This document shows, piece after piece, positions 24,551-31,887 of a stretch of DNA of 64,000 nt. Where the stretch lies: positions 1 through 64,000 of the forward strand of contig NZ_JAALFH010000052.1 in assembly GCF_011058255.1 (NCBI RefSeq), written 5' to 3'. The first letter of the stretch is position 1. The number at the start of each line of letters is the position of its first letter. The stretch comes from Thioalkalivibrio sp. XN8 (GTDB taxonomy: Bacteria; Pseudomonadota; Gammaproteobacteria; Steroidobacterales; XN24). The notes under the pieces are model-generated. The model was not told the DNA's origin and ran no database searches. It saw only the letters and a program-made list of their open reading frames with translations. The position numbers and the translations under genes are program-made.

Positions 24551-25655
24551 CGAACCAGACCTGGAAAACGTGGCTGTCGAATCCATAGAGTTCACCGTTG
24601 CGGATGTCCGTGAAGTCGTCGTAGTCGAAGCGGATGAAGTCGTAGCCCAGGCTGATCTCGTTGCGCTGCAGCGGGCCGAGGCTGCGGCCGAGGTCCCAGG
24701 TGACGCGGGCGCCCAGGGTGTGGCTCTGGAAGGTGGAGAGCTCCTTGTCGCGCGCCATGAACTCGAATACGGCGTCGAAGTCGTCGGCGTAGAACGAGGC
24801 CGGGTCCTGGGTGTAGTAGCGGTAGGAGACCTCTGCCGTCAGTCCCGGCCGGAGGCGTCGCACGTAGGCGGTCTCGAGCGTGTGGGACTGCACCTGCCAG
24901 GTATCCCGGTACCAGCGGTAGCCCAGCTCGACCGCGTTGTTGTCGCGCACCATGCCGATCCCGCGCAGCGCCACCGCGTGGCTGTTGCGGGCGCGCGGGT
25001 AGCGCTCCGGGACCTGGGCCCCGAGGATGCGCGCCGAGCGGTAGGGATTGTTCAGGAAGCCGGTCTCGAGGATCGCCTCGTAGTCCAGGCTGGCGAGGAT
25101 CTTGGGCGTCACGACCTGCGACCAGCCCAGCTGGTAGCTGTTGCGCGAAATGCTGTCCTCGAAGTCGGTGTCGACCCGGGACACGGTGTCGTCGCCGCGC
25201 GCGTAGCCGAGCGAAAGCGTGCTCATGCCGCCGAAGAAGGTCTGCGCCACGGCGACGGAGACGGTGTCGGACTGGTAATCGCTCTCGTCGCTGCCGACGT
25301 AGCCGAGCGTCATCAGCGAGTCGCCCTGGAGCCAGTCGACGCTGGCGGCGAGTTCCTTGCGGGTCTCGGTGTAGGGGCTGGCGCTGGTGACGACGTCGAT
25401 GGAGGCGGAGCTGATGCTGTCGACGTAGTAGCTGGCGGAGGCGGAGAAGTCGGTGCCGAAGCCTTTGCGGACCCGCAGCGCCGGGCCGGTGACCTGCACG
25501 CCGCCGCCGTCGTAGCTGTGGTACATCACTTCGGCGAGTTCTTCCGGCAGCGTGGCGGCGACCGCGGCCACGCAGGTGCAGCACAGCGCCACGGCGAGCT
25601 GCCCGAGCAGCCCGGCATAGCGCGTCTTGCCGGTCCTGGCCTCAGTTGCAGCCAC
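24537..25655 (-). CDS. DUF3570 outer-membrane beta-barrel protein
   Basis: About 372 aa, secreted, with a predominantly beta-barrel sequence ending in the typical outer-membrane terminus (FQVWFGGRW). The signature SYYVDSISSASIDVVTSASPY near the start marks DUF3570. The GTG at 25655 with GGAGGGG upstream is preferred: it overlaps the DUF4266 stop by 14 nt and leads straight into the signal sequence (LGQLAVALCCTCVAAVAA). DUF3570 genes recur beside TlpA-type thioredoxins and DUF4266 lipoproteins, exactly as here, in proposed surface redox modules; the barrel may hold a redox lipoprotein. No ApbE flavin transferase is adjacent. Confidence 0.88.
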   Translation of the reverse strand: MAATEARTGKTRYAGLLGQLAVALCCTCVAAVAATLPEELAEVMYHSYDGGGVQVTGPALRVRKGFGTDFSASASYYVDSISSASIDVVTSASPYTETRKELAASVDWLQGDSLMTLGYVGSDESDYQSDTVSVAVAQTFFGGMSTLSLGYARGDDTVSRVDTDFEDSISRNSYQLGWSQVVTPKILASLDYEAILETGFLNNPYRSARILGAQVPERYPRARNSHAVALRGIGMVRDNNAVELGYRWYRDTWQVQSHTLETAYVRRLRPGLTAEVSYRYYTQDPASFYADDFDAVFEFMARDKELSTFQSHTLGARVTWDLGRSLGPLQRNEISLGYDFIRFDYDDFTDIRNGELYGFDSHVFQVWFGGRW

Positions 25656-25869
25656 AGCCCCCTCCGTCGCCGTCGCCGGCGCCGCGCGAGCCTTCGCGGA
25701 CGTCGAACACGTGCTGGCGATGCTTGTCCATGAACGCATTGCGCGAGAACAGCATCATCGGGTCGGCCAGGGTCTCGCGCTCGTAAGGCGCGACCCAGGG
25801 CTGCGGCGCGGCACAGCCGCCGAGAGCGGCCAGCGCGAGCACGAGCAGGGTGCGGCGGCGCATGGTCAT
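25642..25869 (-). CDS. DUF4266 small lipoprotein with GGGCGCN tail
   Basis: A 75-aa lipoprotein with a lipobox near Cys19 (ALAALGGC) and conserved text YERETLADPMML and DKHRQHVFDVREGSRGA, diagnostic for DUF4266. It ends in GGGCGCN, two cysteines held in a Gly stretch, a presumptive metal- or cofactor-binding tail. The ATG at 25869 overlaps the TlpA stop by 4 nt. In many bacteria DUF4266 sits between a thioredoxin and DUF3570, and it may be matured by the thioredoxin before acting with the barrel at the surface. It is too short for most automatic gene calls. Confidence 0.85.
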   Translation of the reverse strand: MTMRRRTLLVLALAALGGCAAPQPWVAPYERETLADPMMLFSRNAFMDKHRQHVFDVREGSRGAGDGDGGGCGCN

Positions 25870-26402
25870 TCCTCCCGCAGCAGCGCGCGGACTTCGTCGA
25901 GGTAGCGCTGCTCCATGCCGGGCCGGTAACCGTAATGCACGCTGCGGACCTGGCCCTCGCGGTCGACCATCACCGTCATCGGCATCGCCTGCACGTCGTA
26001 CAGCCGGCTGACGCTCTGCTCGTCGTCGAACAGCAGCGGGAAGGTCACGCCGAGCTCGTCCGCCAGCCGCTGTGCCTGGTCGCTGTTCTCGTCGATGTTC
26101 ACGCCGAGCAGCGCAAAGCCCGCGGCCTCGTAGCGGGCGAAGATCTCGTCCAGCTTCGGCATCTCCTGGCGGCAGGGGCCGCACCAGGTGGCCCAGAAAT
26201 TGATCATCACCACCTGGCCGCGGTATTCGGACAGGCGCAGGTTCGGCCCGGCCGAGCTGCGCAGCGCGAAGTCCGGCGCCTCGACGCCGGCGCGCACCGT
26301 GGTCGAGTTCGCCAGCGCGGCGCCCGGCAGGGCGAGCGCCAGCAAGGCGCCGATCAGAAGTAGACGCCGAGGCCCAGGTTGATTTCGAAGTTCTGTTTCC
26401 AC
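25866..26402 (-). CDS. TlpA-family thiol-disulfide oxidoreductase
   Basis: A 178-aa exported thioredoxin-like protein: signal or anchor helix at about 12-31, then a TlpA/ResA fold with WCGPC at 73-77 and the cis-Pro loop QAMPMTVMVDREG. It would keep cysteines of cytochrome or lipoprotein partners reduced in the periplasm. Candidates are the DUF4266 tail (two Cys), the CxxCH sites of the cytochrome and the Cys-rich 173-aa lipoprotein encoded upstream. GTG 26402 has a good site (CGGAGAGAA) inside the end of the preceding barrel gene, a 49-nt overlap. Confidence 0.9.
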   Translation of the reverse strand: METELRNQPGPRRLLLIGALLALALPGAALANSTTVRAGVEAPDFALRSSAGPNLRLSEYRGQVVMINFWATWCGPCRQEMPKLDEIFARYEAAGFALLGVNIDENSDQAQRLADELGVTFPLLFDDEQSVSRLYDVQAMPMTVMVDREGQVRSVHYGYRPGMEQRYLDEVRALLREE

Positions 26403-27013
26403 TCGTTCTCTCCGAGGAGGTCCGATTCAAAGATGTTGTTGCGCGCCTCGAGCCGCAGGCTGAGCCAGTCGGTGGGGAGGACCTTGAGGCCGAAGCCGAA
26501 GGCGTAGCTGATGCTGTCGCGGTCGGCGAATTCCACCTGGCCGACGCCGAAGCTGAGGTACACGCCGCTGGTGCGGGCCCACTGCGTGCCGAGGAACACC
26601 TCCCCGGGCAGCACCATGAAACCGACCGAGAGGTCGTAGGCCGTGAGGTCCTCCTCTTCCGCTTCGAAGATCGGCGCGCCGAGGCGGCGGAAGCTGCTGT
26701 CGCTGATCGAGGAGGAGGCGTAACGGGCCTCGAGGTACAGGTCCTCGGTGGCGTGGTAGGCGAAGCGGAGGCCGTAGACCGGTTCGGTGCCGAAATCCTC
26801 GACCGAGAGCATGCCGCCGAAGACGCCGACCTCCCAGTCCTCGGTATCCACCTCGGGGCGGACGATGTCGCGCCGCTCCAGCATCGGGTCGATCACGGCG
26901 GGGACCGGGCCCTCGACGGGCTCGTCGGGCGGCGCGCCGGGGCGCAGCACGCTGCAGCCGCTCGCCGCCACGGCGGCGGCCAGGATCAACAGGGGGCGCA
27001 GTGCAGGGTTCAT
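26354..27013 (-). CDS. Outer-membrane beta-barrel lipoprotein
   Basis: A 219-aa protein with lipobox AASGC at Cys20, a Pro/Glu-rich linker, then a small eight-strand-like barrel (GVFGGMLSVEDFGTEPVYGL through NFEINLGLGVYF, ending in aromatic Phe). This matches the outer membrane beta-barrel domain proteins found in myxobacteria and elsewhere. It is paired with the SH3-barrel protein just upstream (9-nt gap), which ends with a similar strand pattern. In the Agl-Glt comparison these barrels would take the part of the GltA/GltB outer-membrane proteins. Confidence 0.82.
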   Translation of the reverse strand: MNPALRPLLILAAAVAASGCSVLRPGAPPDEPVEGPVPAVIDPMLERRDIVRPEVDTEDWEVGVFGGMLSVEDFGTEPVYGLRFAYHATEDLYLEARYASSSISDSSFRRLGAPIFEAEEEDLTAYDLSVGFMVLPGEVFLGTQWARTSGVYLSFGVGQVEFADRDSISYAFGFGLKVLPTDWLSLRLEARNNIFESDLLGENEWKQNFEINLGLGVYF

Positions 27014-27022
27014 GTCTGGTCC

Positions 27023-27802
27023 TCAGAAGAACACCGAGAAGCCCAGCGAGATCTCGGTGAAGTCGTCGTTGTTGTTCACGTCGCGGGTGAAAACGAAGTG
27101 CCGCAGGTCGCCCCGCACCAGGAAACGCCGGGTCAGCCAGCCGCGCACCCCGAGGCCGGCATTGCCGGCCCATTCACTGACTTCTTCGGCATCCACCAGC
27201 GTGCCTTTAGGCTCGTTGGTCAGGCGCCCGGCGCCGATGCTGAAAAAAGGCGCGATCCGGTTGTCGGGGAAGGGCAGCACCTGGAGGTTGGCGTGGAAGG
27301 CCCGGGTGCTGGAAAAACTGCCCGAGGCCTGCAGCACCTGGGCCTCGCCGACGAAGTGGCGGCCGAGCCGGTAGCCGGCGCGGAAGCTGAACAGCGGGTC
27401 GCCTTCGAAGTCGCCCAGCGCGAAGCCGGCCTCGAAGCGTCGTTCCTGCCAGTCGGCCAGGCCCGGGCGGCCGAACCGCACGGCCGCGCCGCCGGGCCCC
27501 TCGGCCAGTTCCGCCACGGTGCGGTGCATCCAGCCCCGCGTGCCGTCCCTGGTCTCCACCATCAGCCAGTCGGTGCGCTGGCGCAGCAGCCGGAAGTCCT
27601 GGCCGCGTTCCACCACGTGGAACACCGGGTAGCCCCGGCCAGGGCCGGTGTGCAGCTCAGCGTAGGGCTGCGTGACGGTCAGCCACAGGGGCGCCTCGTC
27701 GGCCGCCGCGGCCGGGGCGAGCCACGGCAGCAGTAGCAGGGCCAGGGCCAGCGCCACCAGGCGCCGCCAGCCTCCGAGTGCTCCCTGCACGTCGTGGGCC
27801 AT
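27023..27802 (-). CDS. Bacterial SH3 plus outer-membrane barrel protein
   Basis: A 259-aa exported protein with signal peptide (LALALLLLPWLAPAAAADE), a bacterial SH3 domain at about 40-100 (AELHTGPGRGYPVFHVVERG, DWLMVETRDGTRGWMH), usually peptidoglycan-binding, and a C-terminal barrel domain ending in GFSVFF. The combination can fix an outer-membrane barrel to the cell wall. It lies 9 nt before the barrel lipoprotein, and the two may form one complex. It starts 3 nt after the stop of the small cytochrome-like lipoprotein. Confidence 0.84.
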   Translation of the reverse strand: MAHDVQGALGGWRRLVALALALLLLPWLAPAAAADEAPLWLTVTQPYAELHTGPGRGYPVFHVVERGQDFRLLRQRTDWLMVETRDGTRGWMHRTVAELAEGPGGAAVRFGRPGLADWQERRFEAGFALGDFEGDPLFSFRAGYRLGRHFVGEAQVLQASGSFSSTRAFHANLQVLPFPDNRIAPFFSIGAGRLTNEPKGTLVDAEEVSEWAGNAGLGVRGWLTRRFLVRGDLRHFVFTRDVNNNDDFTEISLGFSVFF

Positions 27803-27805
27803 GGC

Positions 27806-28327
27806 TCAGTACCCGCATTCCGGCAGGGCAGGTGGCGTGCAGAAGCCGCAGCTCGCGGCCTGTTCGTCCTCGACGCGCACCGAGATCCATTCACGGATGG
27901 CCTGGTAGCAGGCGTCGTCGACGCTGGGGAAGATGTCGCCGCCGGTGTGCGTGCCGGTAATGGAGAACACGCCCTGCAGCGGCTCCAGCAGCAGCTTGCT
28001 CTGGTCCGGGTTGTCGAGATTGGAGAAGGACCGCGCCGAAAAGAAGTTGGCCATCATCTCGACCGAGCCGGGCTCGGCGCCGGGAAAAATCTTGAAGGCC
28101 CCGCCCGAGCCGGCGCCGACGTCGTGACAGCCGCTCGAGGCGCAGGTGGTCTGCCCGGTGCGGCCGTTGATGACGGCGTCGAAGATCGGGTTGACGCATT
28201 CCGCATAGTCCTCGACGCACAGGGTGCCGCCGGTGGCGGAGACCGGGCTGTTCTCCACCTCGCCCCCGCATGCACCCAGGAGGATGCATGCGGAGGCGAT
28301 CAGTGGCTGGACGACGCGCTGGCGCAT
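27806..28327 (-). CDS. Cys-rich lipoprotein with a CX4CH haem-like motif
   Basis: A 173-aa lipoprotein (lipobox LLGAC, Cys20) following the three-haem lipoprotein by 8 nt. CASSGCH at 62-68 is a CX4CH motif, the less common c-type haem attachment known from Desulfovibrio tetraheme cytochrome c3. Further Cys residues (37, 44, 140, 160, 163, 171) may form disulfides or a metal site. The central region GSGGAFKIFPGAEPGSVEMM and the ending domain (DDACYQAIREWI) resemble cytochrome-like modules in the larger protein next door. It is probably an electron-transfer partner of that protein; haem binding is inferred. Confidence 0.72.
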   Translation of the reverse strand: MRQRVVQPLIASACILLGACGGEVENSPVSATGGTLCVEDYAECVNPIFDAVINGRTGQTTCASSGCHDVGAGSGGAFKIFPGAEPGSVEMMANFFSARSFSNLDNPDQSKLLLEPLQGVFSITGTHTGGDIFPSVDDACYQAIREWISVRVEDEQAASCGFCTPPALPECGY

Positions 28328-28335
28328 ATTGGGAC

Positions 28336-31218
28336 CTAGGTCTCGCAGCTGCCGGCGGCGATCCAGTCATGGATGGCCTGCCAGTCGGCGCTGCCGGCCT
28401 CGAGCACCGGCGTGCCGGAGCCCGGCACGGCCGGGTCGATGCCGATGCGCGGATGCGGCGGATCGTCCACCTCGGTGGAGCTCGGCCGCAGCAGCAGGTA
28501 GTTGGACTCCGGCTCGCAGACGTCCGAGACCATCGACACGGAAGCGTTGAAGTCGCCCTCGACATTGCCCGTCAGCACGTAGCGCGAGGTCTCGAAGCCG
28601 GCATTGACCGGCTCGTTCGGCGTGGACGGCGAGCCCGTGTTGCCGAAGGGCTGGTGACAGGACGCGCACTGCGACATCAGCACCGGGTGCACGGTCGCGG
28701 CGAACAGCTGCTCGGAGAGTCCCTGCAGGCCGCCGCGCACCTCGGACATGGCGCGGAAGCCGTCGCCGTTGGCGTCGTCGAAGGGGTCGTTGTAGTACTG
28801 CCCGCCGAGATCGATCCACTCCGCCACCAGGCGCAGCTCGCTGGCGTTCAGCAGGCCGCTGTGATCCACCGTCGGCGGCATGCTCATGTCGCGGCCCGAG
28901 CGCAGCGGCTGCTCGAACAGCTTCGCCATCAGCCCGGCGGTGCGGGAGCTGTCGCGGGAGCCGCCGGTGTTGACCAGCGGCGCGGTCCGCACGATCTCGA
29001 TGCCGCCGTCCGGCATGATGCGCAGCTGCGGCAGGCCGGTATCGGGATCGAGCACCGGGTCGCCGATCATCAGCTCCTCGTAGGACTTGAGACGGCCGGA
29101 GCCGGCCGTCGTGCCGCCCAGGTCGAGGCCGGCCGACAGCGGGTCGTTCGGGTCGTCGTTGAGATGGCAGCCGACGCAGGTGGCGTCGCCGCGGTCGGCC
29201 TCCCACAGCGGCTGGATGTGGTCGGGGTAGTTGATGATCCCGTCGACCGGCACCGGCACGCCCGGGGGCAGGTCGGCGTAGCTGATCAGCAGGGGCTCGT
29301 CGGCGGCGCGTCCGGCCTGGGCCGGATCGGTCCACACGTCCTCGTACACCAGGTCGAAGCTGAGCTCCAGCGCGGTCGGGTCGACGCGCGTGCGCGTCTC
29401 GGCCATGGACTCGCCCAGCTCCCCGGCCATGGCGGCATTGGGATGGAAGCCGGCGATCGGCGCCGAGTTCAGCGCGCTGCCCCGACGCGGGGAGTGGCAG
29501 CCGTTGCAGGTGCGGGTCTCGCCCGGGCGGACCTGCAGCCAGTTGGTATGGACCTGGATCGCGCGGCCGTGGGCGTCCAGCGCCACCACGCCCAGCGGGG
29601 TGTCGGCCGGCACCTTGATGCGGAAGGAGCCGTCGGGCTCGATCGGCGCGTAGCCCAGGATCTGCTGCATCTCGAGGTCGGTCTCGCCGATGGCTTCGCG
29701 GGACACGCCGGGCGGCGTCGGCACCGCCTCGGTCACCCGCAGGAAGCGGGCCGGCCGGTCGGCCGCCGTGCTGAGCGTGGGATCCTTCAGCGTCATCAGG
29801 TCGGCCACCTGGCTGCGCGTGTCGTCCGGCGGCGGCGCCGTCATGGGGATGGTCTCGCCGGCCACCAGCATCCGCGCGCCCATCAGCCCGAGGCCGTCGG
29901 TGTCGTAGACGCTCTTGACGTTCAGGATGCCCATGCCCTCGGCTGCGAGCTCCTCGTCCAGCGGCTTGTCGGTGATGGTGTTGGGGACCGGGCGGGACTG
30001 GACCGCGACCGGGTCGGTGTAGGCCCAGCCTTCCGGCGGCAGCGCGATGGGCAGCAGGTTCTTCGCGTCCAGGTCGAACATGTAGACGCCGTAGAGCGGC
30101 GGGCCCTCGACTTCTTCGTCCTGGCCGGTGACGGGGTTGAACTCCATCTCCGGGCGCAGCGGCGACCAGCTCACCAGGGCGCGGTTGGTGCCGTCCCACA
30201 GCGGATAAGGGGTGGTGTAGCGGCCGAACTCGGAGACCCCGCGGCCGAAATCGATGGGGAACAGCGTGAGCTGCTGCTGGGCCACGGCGTCGGCGGGCGC
30301 GCCGGGCACCGCCTCGCCGGCCTCGGCGAAGTTGCGGATGTCGACCGCCACCAGGGCGCCGCCCTCGCGGGTGCCGGACAGCGGCATCAGCGAGCTCATC
30401 ACGCGGCCGTCGGGCATCTCGCGCGGGTGCAGGAAGCTGTTGCCCGGGCTGAAAGCGCCGTACTGCACGAAGATATTGGTGCCGTCGGGGTTGGTGATGA
30501 ACAGGGGGAAGTGGTTGCGGTTGCCGACGTGGTCCCACCGCGCGAACAGGATTTCGCCGGTGTTGAGCACGGTCGGGTTGCGGTCGTGGCTCTGGTTGAA
30601 GGAGATCTGCCGGATCTCGCTGCCGTCCCCGCCCATCACGTGCAGGGCCAGCACCCGCTCGCGCTCGTACTCGTCGCGGTAGGCGTAGGGCTCGATGTTG
30701 CGCTCCGCCAGCAGCTGGCGGGTCTTTTCCTGCCGGTTGGAGCTGAACACGATGCGGCCGTCCGGCAGGTAGGCCGGGTCCACGTCGTCGCCCGCATTGG
30801 CCATGGCGTCGTCGGCGACGATGCGCCGGAGCACGCGGCTGGGCAGGTCGAGCTCGTAGACGTTCCAGGTCGGGTCGTTCGGGCCCCGCATGGAGAACAG
30901 GACCCGCTCACCGTCGTAAGACACCTCCGGATCGGAGACGTCGCCTTCGCCCAGCGTGTAGTCGGCGGTGAGATTGACCAGCGGCGCGGTCGGCGACGAC
31001 AGGTCCTTCATCATGAGGTCGCCGCCGGGCCGGAAAATGGCCCCGTCGGTCGGGTTGCCGACCGCGTCGACCGCCCGCATGGCGAAGACAATGGGAAAGT
31101 CGCCTTCGACCACGACGGCCGAATCGCTCGATTCTTCGCCGCCGCCGCAGCCGGCGACCGCTATCAGGAATCCCAGTAACGCCGGGTAACCCAGCTTGCG
31201 TTTGTTTGCCCACACCAT
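28336..31218 (-). CDS. Propeller lipoprotein with three c-type haem sites (HzsA-like)
   Basis: A 960-aa exported lipoprotein (lipobox VAGC, Cys24), predicted at the outer membrane. Residues about 90-460 contain TolB/PD40-type beta-propeller repeats (YLPDGRIVFSSNRQ; EILFARWDHVGNRN). CxxCH haem motifs lie at 571-575 (CNGCH), 681-685 (CVGCH) and 851-855 (CASCH). Its arrangement recalls HzsA-related multihaem proteins. The ATG at 31218 has GGGAGG upstream; the frame upstream to 31347 includes the riboswitch leader. It is first of the 17-gene run and directly controlled by the c-di-GMP aptamer. The most likely role is surface electron transfer, by analogy; no substrate is apparent. Confidence 0.88.
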   Translation of the reverse strand: MVWANKRKLGYPALLGFLIAVAGCGGGEESSDSAVVVEGDFPIVFAMRAVDAVGNPTDGAIFRPGGDLMMKDLSSPTAPLVNLTADYTLGEGDVSDPEVSYDGERVLFSMRGPNDPTWNVYELDLPSRVLRRIVADDAMANAGDDVDPAYLPDGRIVFSSNRQEKTRQLLAERNIEPYAYRDEYERERVLALHVMGGDGSEIRQISFNQSHDRNPTVLNTGEILFARWDHVGNRNHFPLFITNPDGTNIFVQYGAFSPGNSFLHPREMPDGRVMSSLMPLSGTREGGALVAVDIRNFAEAGEAVPGAPADAVAQQQLTLFPIDFGRGVSEFGRYTTPYPLWDGTNRALVSWSPLRPEMEFNPVTGQDEEVEGPPLYGVYMFDLDAKNLLPIALPPEGWAYTDPVAVQSRPVPNTITDKPLDEELAAEGMGILNVKSVYDTDGLGLMGARMLVAGETIPMTAPPPDDTRSQVADLMTLKDPTLSTAADRPARFLRVTEAVPTPPGVSREAIGETDLEMQQILGYAPIEPDGSFRIKVPADTPLGVVALDAHGRAIQVHTNWLQVRPGETRTCNGCHSPRRGSALNSAPIAGFHPNAAMAGELGESMAETRTRVDPTALELSFDLVYEDVWTDPAQAGRAADEPLLISYADLPPGVPVPVDGIINYPDHIQPLWEADRGDATCVGCHLNDDPNDPLSAGLDLGGTTAGSGRLKSYEELMIGDPVLDPDTGLPQLRIMPDGGIEIVRTAPLVNTGGSRDSSRTAGLMAKLFEQPLRSGRDMSMPPTVDHSGLLNASELRLVAEWIDLGGQYYNDPFDDANGDGFRAMSEVRGGLQGLSEQLFAATVHPVLMSQCASCHQPFGNTGSPSTPNEPVNAGFETSRYVLTGNVEGDFNASVSMVSDVCEPESNYLLLRPSSTEVDDPPHPRIGIDPAVPGSGTPVLEAGSADWQAIHDWIAAGSCET

Positions 31219-31306
31219 GTCGCGACCTCCCGCTCTCTTGGTTACGTCGGCGGGCAGGGGCGCAAACTTGAGGCTGTCGGGTCGGGGAAGGGTGCTGGTG
31301 ACACCG

Positions 31307-31329
31307 GGTCCGGGCCTTGCGCCCGGACC
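31307..31329 (-). promoter_or_regulatory. Hairpin between aptamer and cytochrome gene
   Basis: A perfect 9-bp GC stem (GGTCCGGGC with GCCCGGACC, 5-nt loop) lies directly after the aptamer and about 90 nt before the cytochrome start. It may be part of the expression platform. No U-run follows, so it is not an ordinary intrinsic terminator; Rho-dependent or translational control is possible. Confidence 0.5.
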
Positions 31330-31335
31330 ATCTCC

Positions 31336-31434
31336 CATGGCCGGCAACCCCGCTGTCCTGGGTCCCTGGGGACCTGTAGACCGGTGGTTTTGCGTCCCCG
31401 CCTTTCGACGGGTTTGCCTTTATCAGCGGGGCCA
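31336..31434 (-). promoter_or_regulatory. c-di-GMP-I (GEMM-I) riboswitch aptamer
   Basis: On the minus strand the leader of the cytochrome operon holds every conserved GEMM-I block in order: AAAGGCAAACC, a P2 hairpin capped by a GAAA tetraloop (CCCGTC-GAAA-GGCGGG), GGACGCAAAACCACCGG, a second hairpin (GGTCC..GGACC) with a tetraloop-receptor-like internal loop, then AGGACAGCGGGGTTGCCGG. TGGCC/GGCCA can close the outer helix. The position equivalent to G20 of Vc2 is G, as in c-di-GMP rather than cAMP-GMP binders, and the C92 equivalent is C. It lies 118 nt upstream of the start codon within an otherwise featureless 441-nt gap (31219-31659). No clear promoter was seen upstream of it. Confidence 0.9.
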
Positions 31435-31659
31435 CGGATGCCAGAGGCCCTGTGCCATGTCAAGGAAGCAGCGCACGTGGCGCCGGCGCAACACCCCGCC
31501 GCGGGCCGGCCGGGGAGGCGTTGGAACGAGTCTAAGCCTCGGTTTCTACTTAGTATTCATCGCGGCCGCTGCAGGCGCCGGCGCCGGCGCCCGCGTGTGC
31601 GCCGCGGCCGGGCTTGCCGGGCCTGCCGGAGCATGACGCGGGGAGCCTTTGCGCAGCCG

Positions 31660-31887
31660 CTATTCGCCGCCGCCCGGCGGCGTCCACTGGAACACGTCCT
31701 CCAGCGGCACCTGGAAGACTGCGGCAATGCGGAAGGCGGCCTCCAGGGACGGGGAGTACTTGCCGGCCTCGATGGCGGCGATGGTCTGGCGCGTCACGCC
31801 GATACGCTTGCCGAGTTCCGCCTGGGTCATTTCACCGTGCTGGAAACGCAGCAGCCGGACCCGGTTGCTGATCGTGCCTGCCCTCAT
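31660..31887 (-). CDS. XRE-family (HTH_3) transcriptional regulator
   Basis: A 75-aa single-domain Cro/CI-type repressor: FQHGEMTQAELGKRIGVTRQ and TIAAIEAGKYSPSLEAAFRI form the five-helix HTH. This very short class is usually encoded with a small membrane protein, as here; the ATG at 31887 overlaps the membrane-protein stop by 4 nt. It probably represses its own promoter at 32335-32373, where an inverted repeat covers the -10 region. It is not expected to act on the downstream riboswitch operon, although transcription might read through. Confidence 0.9.
   Translation of the reverse strand: MRAGTISNRVRLLRFQHGEMTQAELGKRIGVTRQTIAAIEAGKYSPSLEAAFRIAAVFQVPLEDVFQWTPPGGGE

Noticed and set aside
28336-31218. 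Hydrazine synthase subunit
   Set aside because: Only a general resemblance to HzsA; HzsB/C, hydrazine dehydrogenase and other anammox genes are absent and the lineage does not fit.
31336-31434. GEMM-Ib variant binding cAMP-GMP
   Set aside because: The position equivalent to base 20 reads G, while the known cAMP-GMP-selective variants carry A.
31441-31460. Sigma-54 promoter (TGGCAC on the minus strand) upstream of the riboswitch
   Set aside because: The GG and GC elements are not separated by the required 10 nt.
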